From the NCBI GenBank assembly GCA_009377815.1, contig WHTI01000010.1:1-49620 (forward strand): 49,620 nucleotides of DNA. The letters are read 5' to 3'. Position numbers and translations under genes: made by a program. Position 1 is the stretch's first letter. Each line of letters begins with the position of its first letter. Positions 17,778 to 26,074 of this stretch are shown piece after piece. The notes under the pieces were generated by a model. It was not told the origin of the DNA and ran no database searches. It saw nothing but the letters and a program-made list of their open reading frames with translations. Source of the DNA: Actinomycetota bacterium (GTDB taxonomy: Bacteria > Actinomycetota > CADDZG01 > WHSQ01).

Positions 17778-19007
17778 CTAACTAGTGGTGGGGTGCTTAC
17801 GAGCTGCGAAGAACGCCTGGATGACATCGGGATCGAACTGCGTCCCGGCTCCCTGAAGCAGGGTCGCCATCGCATCCGTCACCGGCATGCCTTCACGCCA
17901 CGGGCGGGGAGAGATCAGAGCATCGAAGACCTCGGCCACGGCGATGATGCGTGCCGCCAGGGGGGCCTTGTCGCCGGGCAGGTTGTCCGGGTACCCGGAG
18001 CCGTCCCAGCGCTCGTGGTGCCCTCGGACGGCCATGGCGACCTCTTCGGGCAGCCCGGCACCGAGAACGATGGCGGCGCCCAGCTCGGGGTGCCTACGAA
18101 CCGCATCCCGCTCGACGTCGTCCAGCTTGATCTTGGACAGCGCCTGCGACCCACAGAAGCCCGAGGCCACGTCGTGGAGCCTTGCGGCCACCTCGATCGT
18201 GCGGCGGGTGCGGCGGTCACAGTTCATCTGATGGGAGATCGACGAGGCAACCCGCATGACCCGGACCGAGTGGCCGAAGGTGTGCGAGGCGCGGGCGTCG
18301 ACGGCGTCGGCCAAGGTCTGGAGGGTCCGATACCTCACCAGGCGGTCGTCGCCGGGGTTCGAGAGCTGCCGGATGCCGTCCTCGAGGATGGCAACGGCGG
18401 TAGGAGAGCTCCTGCGGGCCGAGATGACGACCAGTTCGCCCTTCGGCTCGAGCTTGACCACGTCGGCATCGAGCTCGATCTTGATGGCGCTGAGGAGCAG
18501 TTCCTTGAGGTCTTCGATGGGGCCGGCGATGAGCTCCGCCGCCGCTTCCTCAGAGCGCTGGCGCTCGCTCTCTCCGGTGCGGCGCTCCTCGACGGAGGCC
18601 TGGATCAGCTTCTCGGCTCCGTCCTGAGCAGCCCTTTGGACCGCACGGGTCCGTACGGGACCTATACGGGGGCTGAGCCACGGACCCAGCCGGGCGAGGC
18701 CGGCGCGGCCCTGGTAGCCGAGGGGAACGATCAGGTAGTGGCCGTCGCCGCCCCAGAGCCAGCCCATCTCGGGCTCGACCCAGTGCATGCGGAGTTCGGC
18801 CGGCTGTCCTTCGGTGGACTTCCGATCCGCGGCCCAGAGGACGAAACCGCCGTCGGGGTGGGGGATGTAGACGGCCGAGGTGTCGGTCTTGGCGGCGCGA
18901 CGGAGCATCGAGGCAGCCGAACGGGCGGCAGATCCCATGGGGGACGCCACCATCGGGGTGTCCACGCCTGCGGCGGACATCGTGTCAGTTCCTGGAGCTC
19001 CAGTCAC
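17778..19007 (-). CDS. HD-GYP domain protein (probable c-di-GMP phosphodiesterase)
   Basis: 409 aa. The N-terminal 230 residues look like a divergent sensory (GAF-like) region with a short helical stretch near 135-165. The C-terminal HD-GYP domain (about 235-400) has HSVRVMRVASSI, LHDVASGF, RRHPELGA and the signature HHERWDGSGYP. The usual HDIGK is HDVAS here, and VADVFDAL reads VAEVFDAL, so metal binding may be altered. HD-GYP proteins hydrolyse c-di-GMP, which often controls polysaccharide output, and the position inside the locus supports that. The GTG at 19007 is chosen because GGGAGG lies five bases upstream; the frame runs much further 5' but over the divergent gene. Start ATG 18980 is an alternative. 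Confidence 0.82.
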   Translation of the reverse strand: MTGAPGTDTMSAAGVDTPMVASPMGSAARSAASMLRRAAKTDTSAVYIPHPDGGFVLWAADRKSTEGQPAELRMHWVEPEMGWLWGGDGHYLIVPLGYQGRAGLARLGPWLSPRIGPVRTRAVQRAAQDGAEKLIQASVEERRTGESERQRSEEAAAELIAGPIEDLKELLLSAIKIELDADVVKLEPKGELVVISARRSSPTAVAILEDGIRQLSNPGDDRLVRYRTLQTLADAVDARASHTFGHSVRVMRVASSISHQMNCDRRTRRTIEVAARLHDVASGFCGSQALSKIKLDDVERDAVRRHPELGAAIVLGAGLPEEVAMAVRGHHERWDGSGYPDNLPGDKAPLAARIIAVAEVFDALISPRPWREGMPVTDAMATLLQGAGTQFDPDVIQAFFAARKHPTTS

Positions 19008-19151
19008 GGTTACCTCCCGGTCGCCGTCTGCGGGACCCTGGTCGTCTTTGAGGTTCACGTTGAAGTTATCGGCACTATGAGCCGAAGGTTTAGGTATCAG
19101 GGCGACGTTCGTCCGTTTCCGACGCCCCTCAGGGAGGGATAGAGCACCCCC
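19008..19151. promoter_or_regulatory. Divergent gap between HD-GYP and SDR/GT2 genes
   Basis: 144 bases between two divergent starts. On the plus strand TTTAGGTAT near 19089-19097 is a possible -10 box, GGGCG/CGCCC can form a stem near 19101-19128, and GGGAGG lies about 14 bases before the ATG at 19152. On the minus strand the ribosome site of the HD-GYP gene is at 19013-19018. Confidence 0.35.
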
Positions 19152-21326
19152 ATGCGGATATTGGTAACCGGAGGCGCCGGCTTCATCGGTTCTCACCTCA
19201 GTGAGGCCCTCCTTTGGCGTGGGGACGAAGTTGTGGTCCTGGACGACCTCTCTACGGGGGCCCAGGAGAAGATCCGCATCCTGGACGGCCGTGCCGGCTT
19301 CCGTTTCGTAACCGGTTCGGTGACCGATGCGGGGATCGTCGACGGACTGGTCAAAGGGGTCGATTCCGTGGTCCATCTGGCCGCGGTCCCCGGTCGCTCG
19401 GCCGCCGCCCGGCTCCAGGCCAACACCGAGGGCACCGCCAACATCCTCGAGGCGGCCGCTCGCTTCAATCGTCCAACCATCATCGCGACGACCTCGAACC
19501 ACTCCTCGGCCGAGAAGGATGCGGCCGATGACGCGATGGCTCACCGCCTCGCGGTCGAACGTGGGATCCCGGTAACCGTTGCTCGATTCCGCAATGTCGT
19601 GGGCCCGAGGCAGTCGATCGGATACGCCAAGGTCCTCCCGCGCTTCGTCCGACAGTCTCTGCGCGGCGAAGACATCACCGTGCATGGGGACGGAAGCCAG
19701 ATCCGGACCTTCTGCTACGTCGATGACGTGATCGAGGGCATGACCGCTCTCGTCGACGCGGATAACACCGCCGGAGGCGTCTACACGTTCGGTTCCGTCG
19801 AAGAGATCGCGATCGTCGAGCTCGCCAACCGTGCCCTTGAGGTCACCGAGTCGAGTTCCAACGTCGTCTTCGTTCCTCCCGAGGACATCGCCGCTTACCA
19901 CCAGGGTGGCCATGCCAACGTGCCGGATATCAGCCGCGCGATCAACGATCTCGGATACGAGCCGCGCTGGGCCTTGAACGATTCGCTGGCTGCGGTCGCC
20001 GCTGCGTTCCTCGGCCGCCCGATCGTCAAGCCCACCGACCTCGACGCGGTCCAGGAACTGCTGCTGTTGCAGGAGATGACTGACCTCACCTCCGAAGATG
20101 ATGCGGCCCAGACCCCACCTCCGGCCAAGGCCGCACCACCGGCCGCGACCGTTCAGGCACCACCGGCCGAAGCTGCCCCGGTTACCCCGGTCGTTCCTAC
20201 TCCGGAAGAGAGCGAGATCCCGGTATTCGATCTCGGTCCCGTGCCGGTGAGGTTCGAGGCCGAGGTCGAGGTCAAACGACCGATCGCCGATGACTCGTTC
20301 CTCATGGGTGGAACCGGACCGGCGATGCCACTCAAGCACTTCCCGCCACCGCCTCCTCCCTCTCCACGCCCGAAGAAGGGACGCCCGTTCGTCTCGGTCA
20401 TCGTGCCGGTCTACAACGAGGCACCGTCGATCGCGGAATGCATCCGCAGGTTGCGATCGCTCGACGCGATCGACGAACTCATCGTGGTCAACGACGGATC
20501 GGACGACGGAACCGGGAACGAGCTCGGTCGAGTCACCGACATGATCGATGTGCTGATCGACCTTCCGAAGAACAGCGGGAAGGGCGCCGCGGTCAAGGCG
20601 GGCATCGCTCGTTCCCGCGGCGAGATCCTCGTCGTCCACGACTCCGACCTCGAACTCGATCCCGCCGACATCCCCCGCTTGATCCGTCCGATCGTCGATG
20701 GTGAGGCCGACGTCGTAACCGGGAACCGGATGCACGATGGCAACCGCGACCTCGTTCCGCCGCGTCAGTGGGTGGTCAACCGTCTCCTCACCGAGTTCGG
20801 TAACACGGTCTACGGGATGTTCATCCACGACATCGCGACCGGCTCACGTGCGATCCAACGAGATCTTTTCAACGCGATGGATCCCGTCTCCGATCGCTTC
20901 GAGTTCGACTCCGAGCTCCAGGCCAAAGCCGCCCGCATCAAGGCCCGCGTGGTCGAGATCCCCATCACTTTCCGCCCCCGGCAGAGGAAGCAGGGGAAGA
21001 AGGTCCGCTGGACCGACGGCGTCCACGCGGCTCGAGCGCTGCTCAAGTACCGGCTGTGGAAGCCCTCGGTTCCGTGGGACAGCCCGACCGCGATCGACAT
21101 GCCCGCAGCCGTTGCCGGAATCAAGAGGCACGGTCCCAAGGTCGTGTTCCCCGACGACATGTCTCCGCCGCCCCTCAACCCGCCCAGCCGAGCCGCTCCG
21201 GGCGAGGCCCCGGCGCCACCCTTCGTCGTCCCGCTCTACCTCCGCGGGGGCAAGATCGTGCGCCCCGAGAGCCAGCCGGTCCGCTGGGACCCCGACCGCA
21301 CCGCCGGCCGCGAAACCCGCTCCTAG
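19152..21326 (+). CDS. Fusion: SDR without catalytic Tyr + GT2 glycosyltransferase, module B
   Basis: 724 aa, paralogue of 4320-6218. The SDR part (1-295) has GGAGFIG at 7-13, FGSV and YVDDV segments, and again no tyrosine in residues 100-155: the position four before Lys122 is Ser118, and the loop that normally carries YxxxK is about 20-25 residues shorter. The linker (about 300-410) is rich in Pro, Ala and Glu and ends in a run of six or more prolines, so the two domains are probably mobile. The GT2 domain (412-660) has SVIVPVYNEA, VVNDGSDDGT and DSD at 497-499. The tail carries QPVRWDP, matching NPVRWEP in the sister protein. The likely role is transfer of a sugar within the polysaccharide pathway; the SDR function is unknown. 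Confidence 0.85.
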   Translation: MRILVTGGAGFIGSHLSEALLWRGDEVVVLDDLSTGAQEKIRILDGRAGFRFVTGSVTDAGIVDGLVKGVDSVVHLAAVPGRSAAARLQANTEGTANILEAAARFNRPTIIATTSNHSSAEKDAADDAMAHRLAVERGIPVTVARFRNVVGPRQSIGYAKVLPRFVRQSLRGEDITVHGDGSQIRTFCYVDDVIEGMTALVDADNTAGGVYTFGSVEEIAIVELANRALEVTESSSNVVFVPPEDIAAYHQGGHANVPDISRAINDLGYEPRWALNDSLAAVAAAFLGRPIVKPTDLDAVQELLLLQEMTDLTSEDDAAQTPPPAKAAPPAATVQAPPAEAAPVTPVVPTPEESEIPVFDLGPVPVRFEAEVEVKRPIADDSFLMGGTGPAMPLKHFPPPPPPSPRPKKGRPFVSVIVPVYNEAPSIAECIRRLRSLDAIDELIVVNDGSDDGTGNELGRVTDMIDVLIDLPKNSGKGAAVKAGIARSRGEILVVHDSDLELDPADIPRLIRPIVDGEADVVTGNRMHDGNRDLVPPRQWVVNRLLTEFGNTVYGMFIHDIATGSRAIQRDLFNAMDPVSDRFEFDSELQAKAARIKARVVEIPITFRPRQRKQGKKVRWTDGVHAARALLKYRLWKPSVPWDSPTAIDMPAAVAGIKRHGPKVVFPDDMSPPPLNPPSRAAPGEAPAPPFVVPLYLRGGKIVRPESQPVRWDPDRTAGRETRS

Positions 21327-21456
21327 CCCCTTCCCATCCACCCAAACGACACCCACTGTCACCCGAGCGGATTAGAACGCGCCCACGAACCGCTCCGGCT
21401 CTTTCTTTTCCTCGAGAACGGCCTCTGGGGGCGGTTTAGAGGAGAAGAACGCGACG

Positions 21457-21483
21457 TAGGATCGGACGAAGCAACCTGAGGAG
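21457..21483 (+). promoter_or_regulatory. -10 TAGGAT and ribosome site GAGGAG of the small membrane gene
   Basis: TAGGAT at 21457-21462 would start transcription near 21469. GAGGAG at 21478-21483 lies five bases before the third of three consecutive GTG codons, which decides the start at 21489. The rest of the gap 21327-21456 shows no gene. Confidence 0.45.
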
Positions 21484-21488
21484 TGGTG

Positions 21489-21968
21489 GTGCGGGCGTTC
21501 GGGTTCTTCTTCATCATGGTCGGAGCCGGGCTCATAGGGCTCTCCGCGCGGGCGATATCGGATCCCGACAGTCCGATCGGGTGGGGTAGATGGACGGACG
21601 ACCCTTGGTCTGCGGGGCTTATCGCTGGTTTCGTGATCGTGGTCGGCGGGTGCACGCTCATCATTGCGAAGCGCCTCGTCAAGAAGGAAACCGAACGCAA
21701 ATTGGTACGCATCCTCTCGGCAGTGATGGTCGGTGCGGTCGGGATCGTGCTCGGCGCTCCGGTGAGTCAGACAATCCTGTGCGTCGATCGGCTCGACGGA
21801 GCGTCCGGCTGTTTGGACCAGAGCTGGTCGACCCTCACGGGATTCACCTTCTCGGGAAGTGCCCACCCGTGGTTTGGAGTTCTAGTCGCATCCGCCTTCG
21901 CAGTCGTTGCCTGGCTGTTGGTCGGGTGGGCTAAGCGTTCTTCGAGTACCAGTCGTAGGTTCGGGTGA
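21489..21968 (+). CDS. Small four-helix membrane protein, unknown
   Basis: 159 aa with four hydrophobic segments: about 3-22, 38-58, 72-92 and 125-145. The loop between helices three and four has two Cys residues about 12 apart and may face outwards. No family is recognised. Three GTG codons in a row could start translation; the third fits the spacing of the GAGGAG ribosome site. The 3' end overlaps the convergent epimerase gene by 38 bases. A role in the polysaccharide locus is only suggested by position. Confidence 0.6.
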   Translation: MRAFGFFFIMVGAGLIGLSARAISDPDSPIGWGRWTDDPWSAGLIAGFVIVVGGCTLIIAKRLVKKETERKLVRILSAVMVGAVGIVLGAPVSQTILCVDRLDGASGCLDQSWSTLTGFTFSGSAHPWFGVLVASAFAVVAWLLVGWAKRSSSTSRRFG

Positions 21969-22899
21969 GGCCTTCGCGGAGGCCGATGCGGCTGCGGTAG
22001 CCGAGGACCGAGCGGGCTTTGGCGACGCTCGGGATGCGGGCGAAGACCTCGCGGCCTTTCTCCCTGACGCCGGTATCGCCGAACTCGCGGAACTCGGGCT
22101 CCATGGGCTTGCCGGAGATCTCGCCGATCAGGCGGGCGAGTTCGATGAGGCTGATGGTCTCGGCGCCTCCGATGTTGAAAACCTCGTTGACGCCCTTGTC
22201 GCTCCCCGCGGCCAGCAAGGTGCAGTCGATCGCGTCGGAAACGTAGGTGTAGGTACGGACCTGCTCACCGGTGCCGAAGATGATCGGCGGGAGGCCCTCG
22301 GCAAAGCGGGCGAGGAACTTCGAGATCACGAACTCCTGGGCCTGGCCTTCGCCGTAGACGTTGAAGTAACGCACCGCGGTGTAGTTGAGGCCGTGCTGCT
22401 GGGCGTAGCCCTGGCAATAGGTCTCGGCCGCCAGTTTGCTCACGCCGTAGACCGAGACCGGTGAGGGAAGGGTGTCCTCGGGTGTCGGGATCACGCGCGG
22501 CTCGCCGTAGATCTCCGATGACGAGGTCAGGACCATCCGCTTGACGCCGTGCTCCGTGCACGCCTTCAGCGCGTTCACGGTTCCTCCGAGGTTCACGTCC
22601 ATCACGTCGAGGGGGATCTGCTCGATGCGTTCGACGCCGAGGATGCTGGCGAAATGGAAGATGACTTCCTGGCCCTTGATCGCCGAGCTCATCGCCGCGT
22701 AATCGCGCACGTCGCCCTGGATGTATTCGAGGTCGCCGTCATACTCGGAGCGCGCGTCCATCAAGGTCACGTTCGCGCCCCATTCCTTCAGCCGGTTCAC
22801 GAGATGCCCGGCGATGAAGCCCAGGCCCCCGGTTACGAGGACCTTCCTGTTGGCGAAGGTGGCGGCGGTCTTCTCGAGTCCTTCGGTCATCGTGGGCAT
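21931..22899 (-). CDS. NAD-dependent sugar epimerase/dehydratase
   Basis: 322 aa, extended SDR. VLVTGGLGFIAGHL binds NAD, the catalytic triad parts are LTSSSEIYG and VYGVSKLAAE (YxxxK), and FNVYGEGQ and RTYTYVSDAI are typical of UDP-glucose 4-epimerase, UDP-glucuronate decarboxylase and 4,6-dehydratase relatives. Unlike the SDR halves of the two fusion proteins it keeps every catalytic residue. It would make a nucleotide sugar for the surface glycan; the exact substrate cannot be read. AGGAG lies five bases before the ATG. It follows the DegT aminotransferase gene by eight bases, so the two form an operon. Confidence 0.85.
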   Translation of the reverse strand: MPTMTEGLEKTAATFANRKVLVTGGLGFIAGHLVNRLKEWGANVTLMDARSEYDGDLEYIQGDVRDYAAMSSAIKGQEVIFHFASILGVERIEQIPLDVMDVNLGGTVNALKACTEHGVKRMVLTSSSEIYGEPRVIPTPEDTLPSPVSVYGVSKLAAETYCQGYAQQHGLNYTAVRYFNVYGEGQAQEFVISKFLARFAEGLPPIIFGTGEQVRTYTYVSDAIDCTLLAAGSDKGVNEVFNIGGAETISLIELARLIGEISGKPMEPEFREFGDTGVREKGREVFARIPSVAKARSVLGYRSRIGLREGLTRTYDWYSKNA

Positions 22900-22907
22900 C
22901 TGTTCTC

Positions 22908-24146
22908 CTATCTGAGGTAGTAGCCGAGAACCTTGCGGAGGGCCTCGGCGACGTCATCGATGTCGGACTCCGACAGCAAGGGGTAGAGCGGAAGCGTAAC
23001 GATGGTGTCACCGAGGCTCTCGGTGACCGGCATCATCCCATCGCTCGTTCCAAATCGTTCCTTGAAGTAGGTGAACTGGTGGATCGGACGGTAGTAGAGG
23101 CCGACACCGATGCCTTCGGCGAGCAGCGCACGGACGATCTGGTCGCGATCGACCGAGAGACGCTCGGGCTCGACCAGGATGTTGAAGAGATGGAACACGT
23201 GATCGGCCCTCGTCTCCGGGAGCCGGATGCCCTCAAGTCCCTCGAGCAGCTCGGTCAGGCGGCTCGCGTGGTGTTTGCGACGGACGTTCATCTCGTCGAG
23301 CCGCTTCAACTGCTCGAGGCCGAGCGCGATGTTCACGTCGCTGAGATGGAAGTTGAATCCTTCCATCGTCACGTCGTAGAAGCCCGATGCCCTCGGCGCG
23401 TCGTCCAACGGCACGATGCCGTGGGCGCGGAGGCGTTCCATCCGCTCGAACAGGTCGGGGTCCGAGGTCGTCACGAGCCCACCTTCGGCCGAGGTCATGT
23501 TCTTGGTGGCAAAGAAGCTGAAGCAGCTGGCGTGGCGGATGCCGCTTCGTAGTGGTGTCCCCACCATCCCGGCCGAGTGCCGGGCCCCCGCGGCGTGCGC
23601 TGCATCCTCGATCAAGGCGAGATCGTGAGCCTCGGCCAGAACCCACAACGCCTCGAGATCGCACACCTGGCCGGCGAAGTGAACCGGGATGATGGCTCTT
23701 GTGCGGTCGGTGATCTTACGAGCGACGTCGGCCGGATCGAGGTTCAGGGTCTGTGCGTCGACCTCGGCGAACACCGGCACGAGATCGTTGTAGGTCGCCG
23801 CGAACGCGGTGGCCACGAACGACAGCGATGGGACGATGACCTCGTCACCCGGCTCCAGTCCGAGCGCGCCGACCGCCAGATGTAGGGCCGAGGTACCCGA
23901 GGAACACACCAGTGAGTGTACGGCACCCGTGTAGGCGTTGAAGGCCTCGGCGAGTCGGTCGCGCATCGGCCCGCGCGAGATGTATCCGCTCTCGAGCACA
24001 CCCATCACGGCGGCCCGCTCGGCCTCGGTCAGACTCAGCTTGAAGATCGGCAGGGGGTCGGAGCGCACGGGGTCGCCGCCTTCGATCGCAGGTTTGTCCA
24101 CGTTCGTGAGCCTAACGGCGGCTCGAGTGCTCGCTATGGGTTTCAC
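22908..24146 (-). CDS. DegT/DnrJ/EryC1/StrS family sugar aminotransferase
   Basis: 412 aa, PLP fold type I. CSSGTSALHLA forms the phosphate loop, IEDAAHAAGA holds the Asp that contacts the pyridine ring, and FSFFATKNMTSAEGG carries the Schiff-base Lys. The family converts keto sugars on nucleotides to amino sugars, which fits the 4-keto product of the downstream epimerase/dehydratase. The GTG at 24146 gives the full frame; a GTG near 24101 (MDKPAIEGGDPVRSD) is an alternative and closer to the usual family start. Neither has a strong ribosome site. Confidence 0.85.
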   Translation of the reverse strand: MKPIASTRAAVRLTNVDKPAIEGGDPVRSDPLPIFKLSLTEAERAAVMGVLESGYISRGPMRDRLAEAFNAYTGAVHSLVCSSGTSALHLAVGALGLEPGDEVIVPSLSFVATAFAATYNDLVPVFAEVDAQTLNLDPADVARKITDRTRAIIPVHFAGQVCDLEALWVLAEAHDLALIEDAAHAAGARHSAGMVGTPLRSGIRHASCFSFFATKNMTSAEGGLVTTSDPDLFERMERLRAHGIVPLDDAPRASGFYDVTMEGFNFHLSDVNIALGLEQLKRLDEMNVRRKHHASRLTELLEGLEGIRLPETRADHVFHLFNILVEPERLSVDRDQIVRALLAEGIGVGLYYRPIHQFTYFKERFGTSDGMMPVTESLGDTIVTLPLYPLLSESDIDDVAEALRKVLGYYLR

Positions 24147-24178
24147 AGCCCTGCCCGCCCAGGCTCGGGTCCGGGACC

Positions 24179-24214
24179 TAGGATGGGCTCACTACCAATC
24201 CGAAAGGTAAGGAG
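24179..24214 (+). promoter_or_regulatory. -10 TAGGAT and ribosome site of the trans-sulfuration gene
   Basis: TAGGAT at 24179-24184 predicts a start near A24191. AAGGAG at 24209-24214 lies six bases before the CTG at 24221. A 13-codon ORF from ATG 24183 ends in TGA 24222-24224, which overlaps the CTG. Confidence 0.5.
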
Positions 24215-24220
24215 CACGCC

Positions 24221-25339
24221 CTGAACCAGGAACGAGATCCCCATCCCGAAACGGTCGCGATCCACTCGGGCCGCGGTTCTCGAGAGATCGGTGCTCCGTC
24301 CTCGGTGCCGCCGGTCCTGACCTCGACGTTCGTCAAAGGCGGCGAGATCGGCTACTCGCGCGACGGGAACCCGACATGGTCGGCCCTCGAAGAGACGATC
24401 GGTGCGCTCGAAGGGGGCCGAGCGTTGGTGTTCTCGTCGGGGATGGGCGCGGCGTCCGCGGTACTCGGAGCCGTTGCGCTCGGCTCGGTCGTCGCCGCCC
24501 CGCTCGATGCCTATACGGGCGTGCGGTTCCTGCTCACCGATCTCGAGAAGAAGGGTCGTGTCAGGTTCGCTCCCATCGACGTGACCGACCCCGGGGGAGT
24601 GCTCGATGCGATCGGAAGCAACGACCTCTTGTGGCTCGAGTCGCCCACGAACCCGATGCTCCGGATCGCCGACATCGAGCTTCTCGCGACAGGCGCACAC
24701 GAGCGAGGAGCAAGGGTTGTCGTCGACAACACTTTCGCCACGCCGCTGCTTCAGAATCCGCTCGAACTCGGAGCCGACGTCGTGGTTCACAGCATCACCA
24801 AGTACCTTGCGGGACATTCGGATGTTCTTCTCGGCGCCATCGTTACGCGCGACGACGATCTCTTCGACGAGTACTACGCCGCGCGCGTGCTCGGCGGTGC
24901 GATCCCCGGCCCGATGGAAACGTTCCTTGCGCTGCGGGGGATCAGGACGCTCGGAGTGAGGTTGGAGCGCCAGATGGCCAACGCGGTGATCCTCGCCGAG
25001 CGGTTGGACGCCGATCCACGCGTCACGAAGGTTCGGTATCCGGGATTGACCGACGATCCGGGGCATGATCTGGCGTCGCGTCAGATGCGGGGGTTCGGGG
25101 CGATCGTGTCGTTCGAGCTGCCCAGCGTGGAGGCTTCGGATGCCTTGTGCGCAGCGGTTCGACTCATCGTCCACACGACAAGCCTCGGCGGAGTCGAGAC
25201 ATCGCTCGAGAGACGTGGAACTTGGGAGGGAGAAGAGACGACGCCCGGCTCACTGATCCGCATGAGCGTTGGATGCGAGAACGTGAACGATCTGTGGAGC
25301 GATCTTTCTTCCGCACTCGGTCCTCCATCGCGGGCCTAG
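24221..25339 (+). CDS. Cys/Met metabolism PLP enzyme (cystathionine gamma-synthase/lyase family), apparent CTG start
   Basis: About 372 aa. The family N-terminus (ETVAIHSGRG, PPVLTSTFV) is encoded upstream of the first conventional start, GTG 24305. The frame is open from a TAG at 24179-24181 and contains no ATG, GTG or TTG before 24305, but CTG at 24221 has AAGGAG six bases upstream. Residues YSRDGNPTWSALE, VVDNTFATPLLQNP and SITKYLAGHSD (PLP Lys) are the gamma-family signatures, and LVRMSVG-like LIRMSVGCEN closes the protein. The enzyme would join or split the C-S bond of cystathionine or related compounds in Met/Cys synthesis; synthase, lyase and O-acylhomoserine sulfhydrylase cannot be told apart here. 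Confidence 0.83.
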   Translation: MNQERDPHPETVAIHSGRGSREIGAPSSVPPVLTSTFVKGGEIGYSRDGNPTWSALEETIGALEGGRALVFSSGMGAASAVLGAVALGSVVAAPLDAYTGVRFLLTDLEKKGRVRFAPIDVTDPGGVLDAIGSNDLLWLESPTNPMLRIADIELLATGAHERGARVVVDNTFATPLLQNPLELGADVVVHSITKYLAGHSDVLLGAIVTRDDDLFDEYYAARVLGGAIPGPMETFLALRGIRTLGVRLERQMANAVILAERLDADPRVTKVRYPGLTDDPGHDLASRQMRGFGAIVSFELPSVEASDALCAAVRLIVHTTSLGGVETSLERRGTWEGEETTPGSLIRMSVGCENVNDLWSDLSSALGPPSRA

Positions 25340-25692
25340 TTAGCCGAACGATCGGAGGGGAGACTCTCGGGAGCTCTCGTGACCCAGGTGGTGGGTTGCG
25401 CAACTTGTCCAGGGGAGAAGAAGTGTGCGTCATGAGTGCTTGATCCCGGTGCCGTCCCCTCCTTTCGATCGCTATCGGTTCTTGTCACCGATAACGTCAC
25501 GTTAGAGGGGTGGCGCCCCCCGGGCATCCTCCGCAGGTCCAGGGATAGCGAACTGAAAGACCCAAAATCTGCGGCCGGATGGCCTACCATCTCAGATGGC
25601 TAAGTAGTTCTACGTAACTAGTCAGTGGATGGGTATTCCGATAGATAACCGAGGACGGACGTTCAACGACGAACGGGAGATGGGATCGGTCA
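25340..25692. other. 353-base gap with folded-RNA features
   Basis: No gene is supported. The central part folds strongly (25449-25516, listed separately). At 25578-25599 GATGG, CCATCT and AGATGG follow each other so that the middle arm can pair with either neighbour. AT-rich boxes TACGTAAC and TAGATAAC near 25609-25650 may be promoter parts for the gene at 25693. Confidence 0.4.
25449..25516 (+). ncRNA. Candidate structured RNA, nested stems
   Basis: The outer stem pairs 25449-25461 with 25505-25516 (GCCG with TGGC, and CCCCTC with GAGGGG) with one bulged base. Inside it, TATCGGT at 25473-25479 pairs with ACCGATA at 25487-25493 over a seven-base loop. No known family was recognised and no U-run follows, so it is not a simple terminator. 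It could be a leader element for the gene at 25693 or an independent RNA. Confidence 0.35.
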
Positions 25693-26031
25693 ATGAAGAC
25701 CGCAGATGAGCTGGGACGTCGTTTCGATCACCACCCACCGCACCACCCGGTTCAGGTCGGGCTCTTCACCGCAGATTCGCACTACGACCATGTCGGTTGT
25801 TTGGTGCGCCCATGCAGGACCTGCGGAGGACACGCGATGGCCGATGTCTATGCGGCCCTCGTTGAATCATCCTCCGAGGAGCATTCTTTCCCGGTCACCG
25901 CGAAGTTCACTTCGACCGCGGCGGCCGACCAACCGCACTGGTTCGTGTGCGCCGCGTGCGGATGCTTCGGGGCGCTCGATCGACAGGCCATCGACGAGGC
26001 ACTGACTCCGGGGTTCAAGAAGGTCAACTGA
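25693..26031 (+). CDS. Small Cys-rich hypothetical protein
   Basis: 112 aa. Two cysteine clusters, CLVRPCRTCGG near 37-47 and CAACGC near 86-91, look like a zinc-ribbon or treble-clef pair. The N-terminus is His-rich (RRFDHHPPHHP). No family is recognised, and phage-like or regulatory roles would be guesses. The ATG has only a weak ribosome site (GGGAGATGGGA). Codon use is like that of its neighbours. Confidence 0.55.
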   Translation: MKTADELGRRFDHHPPHHPVQVGLFTADSHYDHVGCLVRPCRTCGGHAMADVYAALVESSSEEHSFPVTAKFTSTAAADQPHWFVCAACGCFGALDRQAIDEALTPGFKKVN

Positions 26032-26061
26032 CCCCGGTTCGGGACGCCGGCACCCGGCCTG

Positions 26062-26067
26062 TACCGT
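26062..26067 (+). promoter_or_regulatory. -10 box TACCGT, leaderless TSUP gene
   Basis: TANNNT hexamer seven bases before ATG 26075, with no ribosome site between; it decides in favour of ATG 26075 over GTG 26066. Confidence 0.45.
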
Positions 26068-26074
26068 GTGCGCC

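Noticed and set aside
19008-20828. N-terminal extension of about 600 codons in the HD-GYP frame
   Set aside because: It lies opposite the SDR/GT2 gene, has no domain features, and a GTG with a good ribosome site at 19007 explains the start.
25434-25530. Resemblance to a SAM-IV riboswitch (GTCATGAGTGC start)
   Set aside because: The essential GGCAACC core is missing, and the downstream gene is not linked to methionine.
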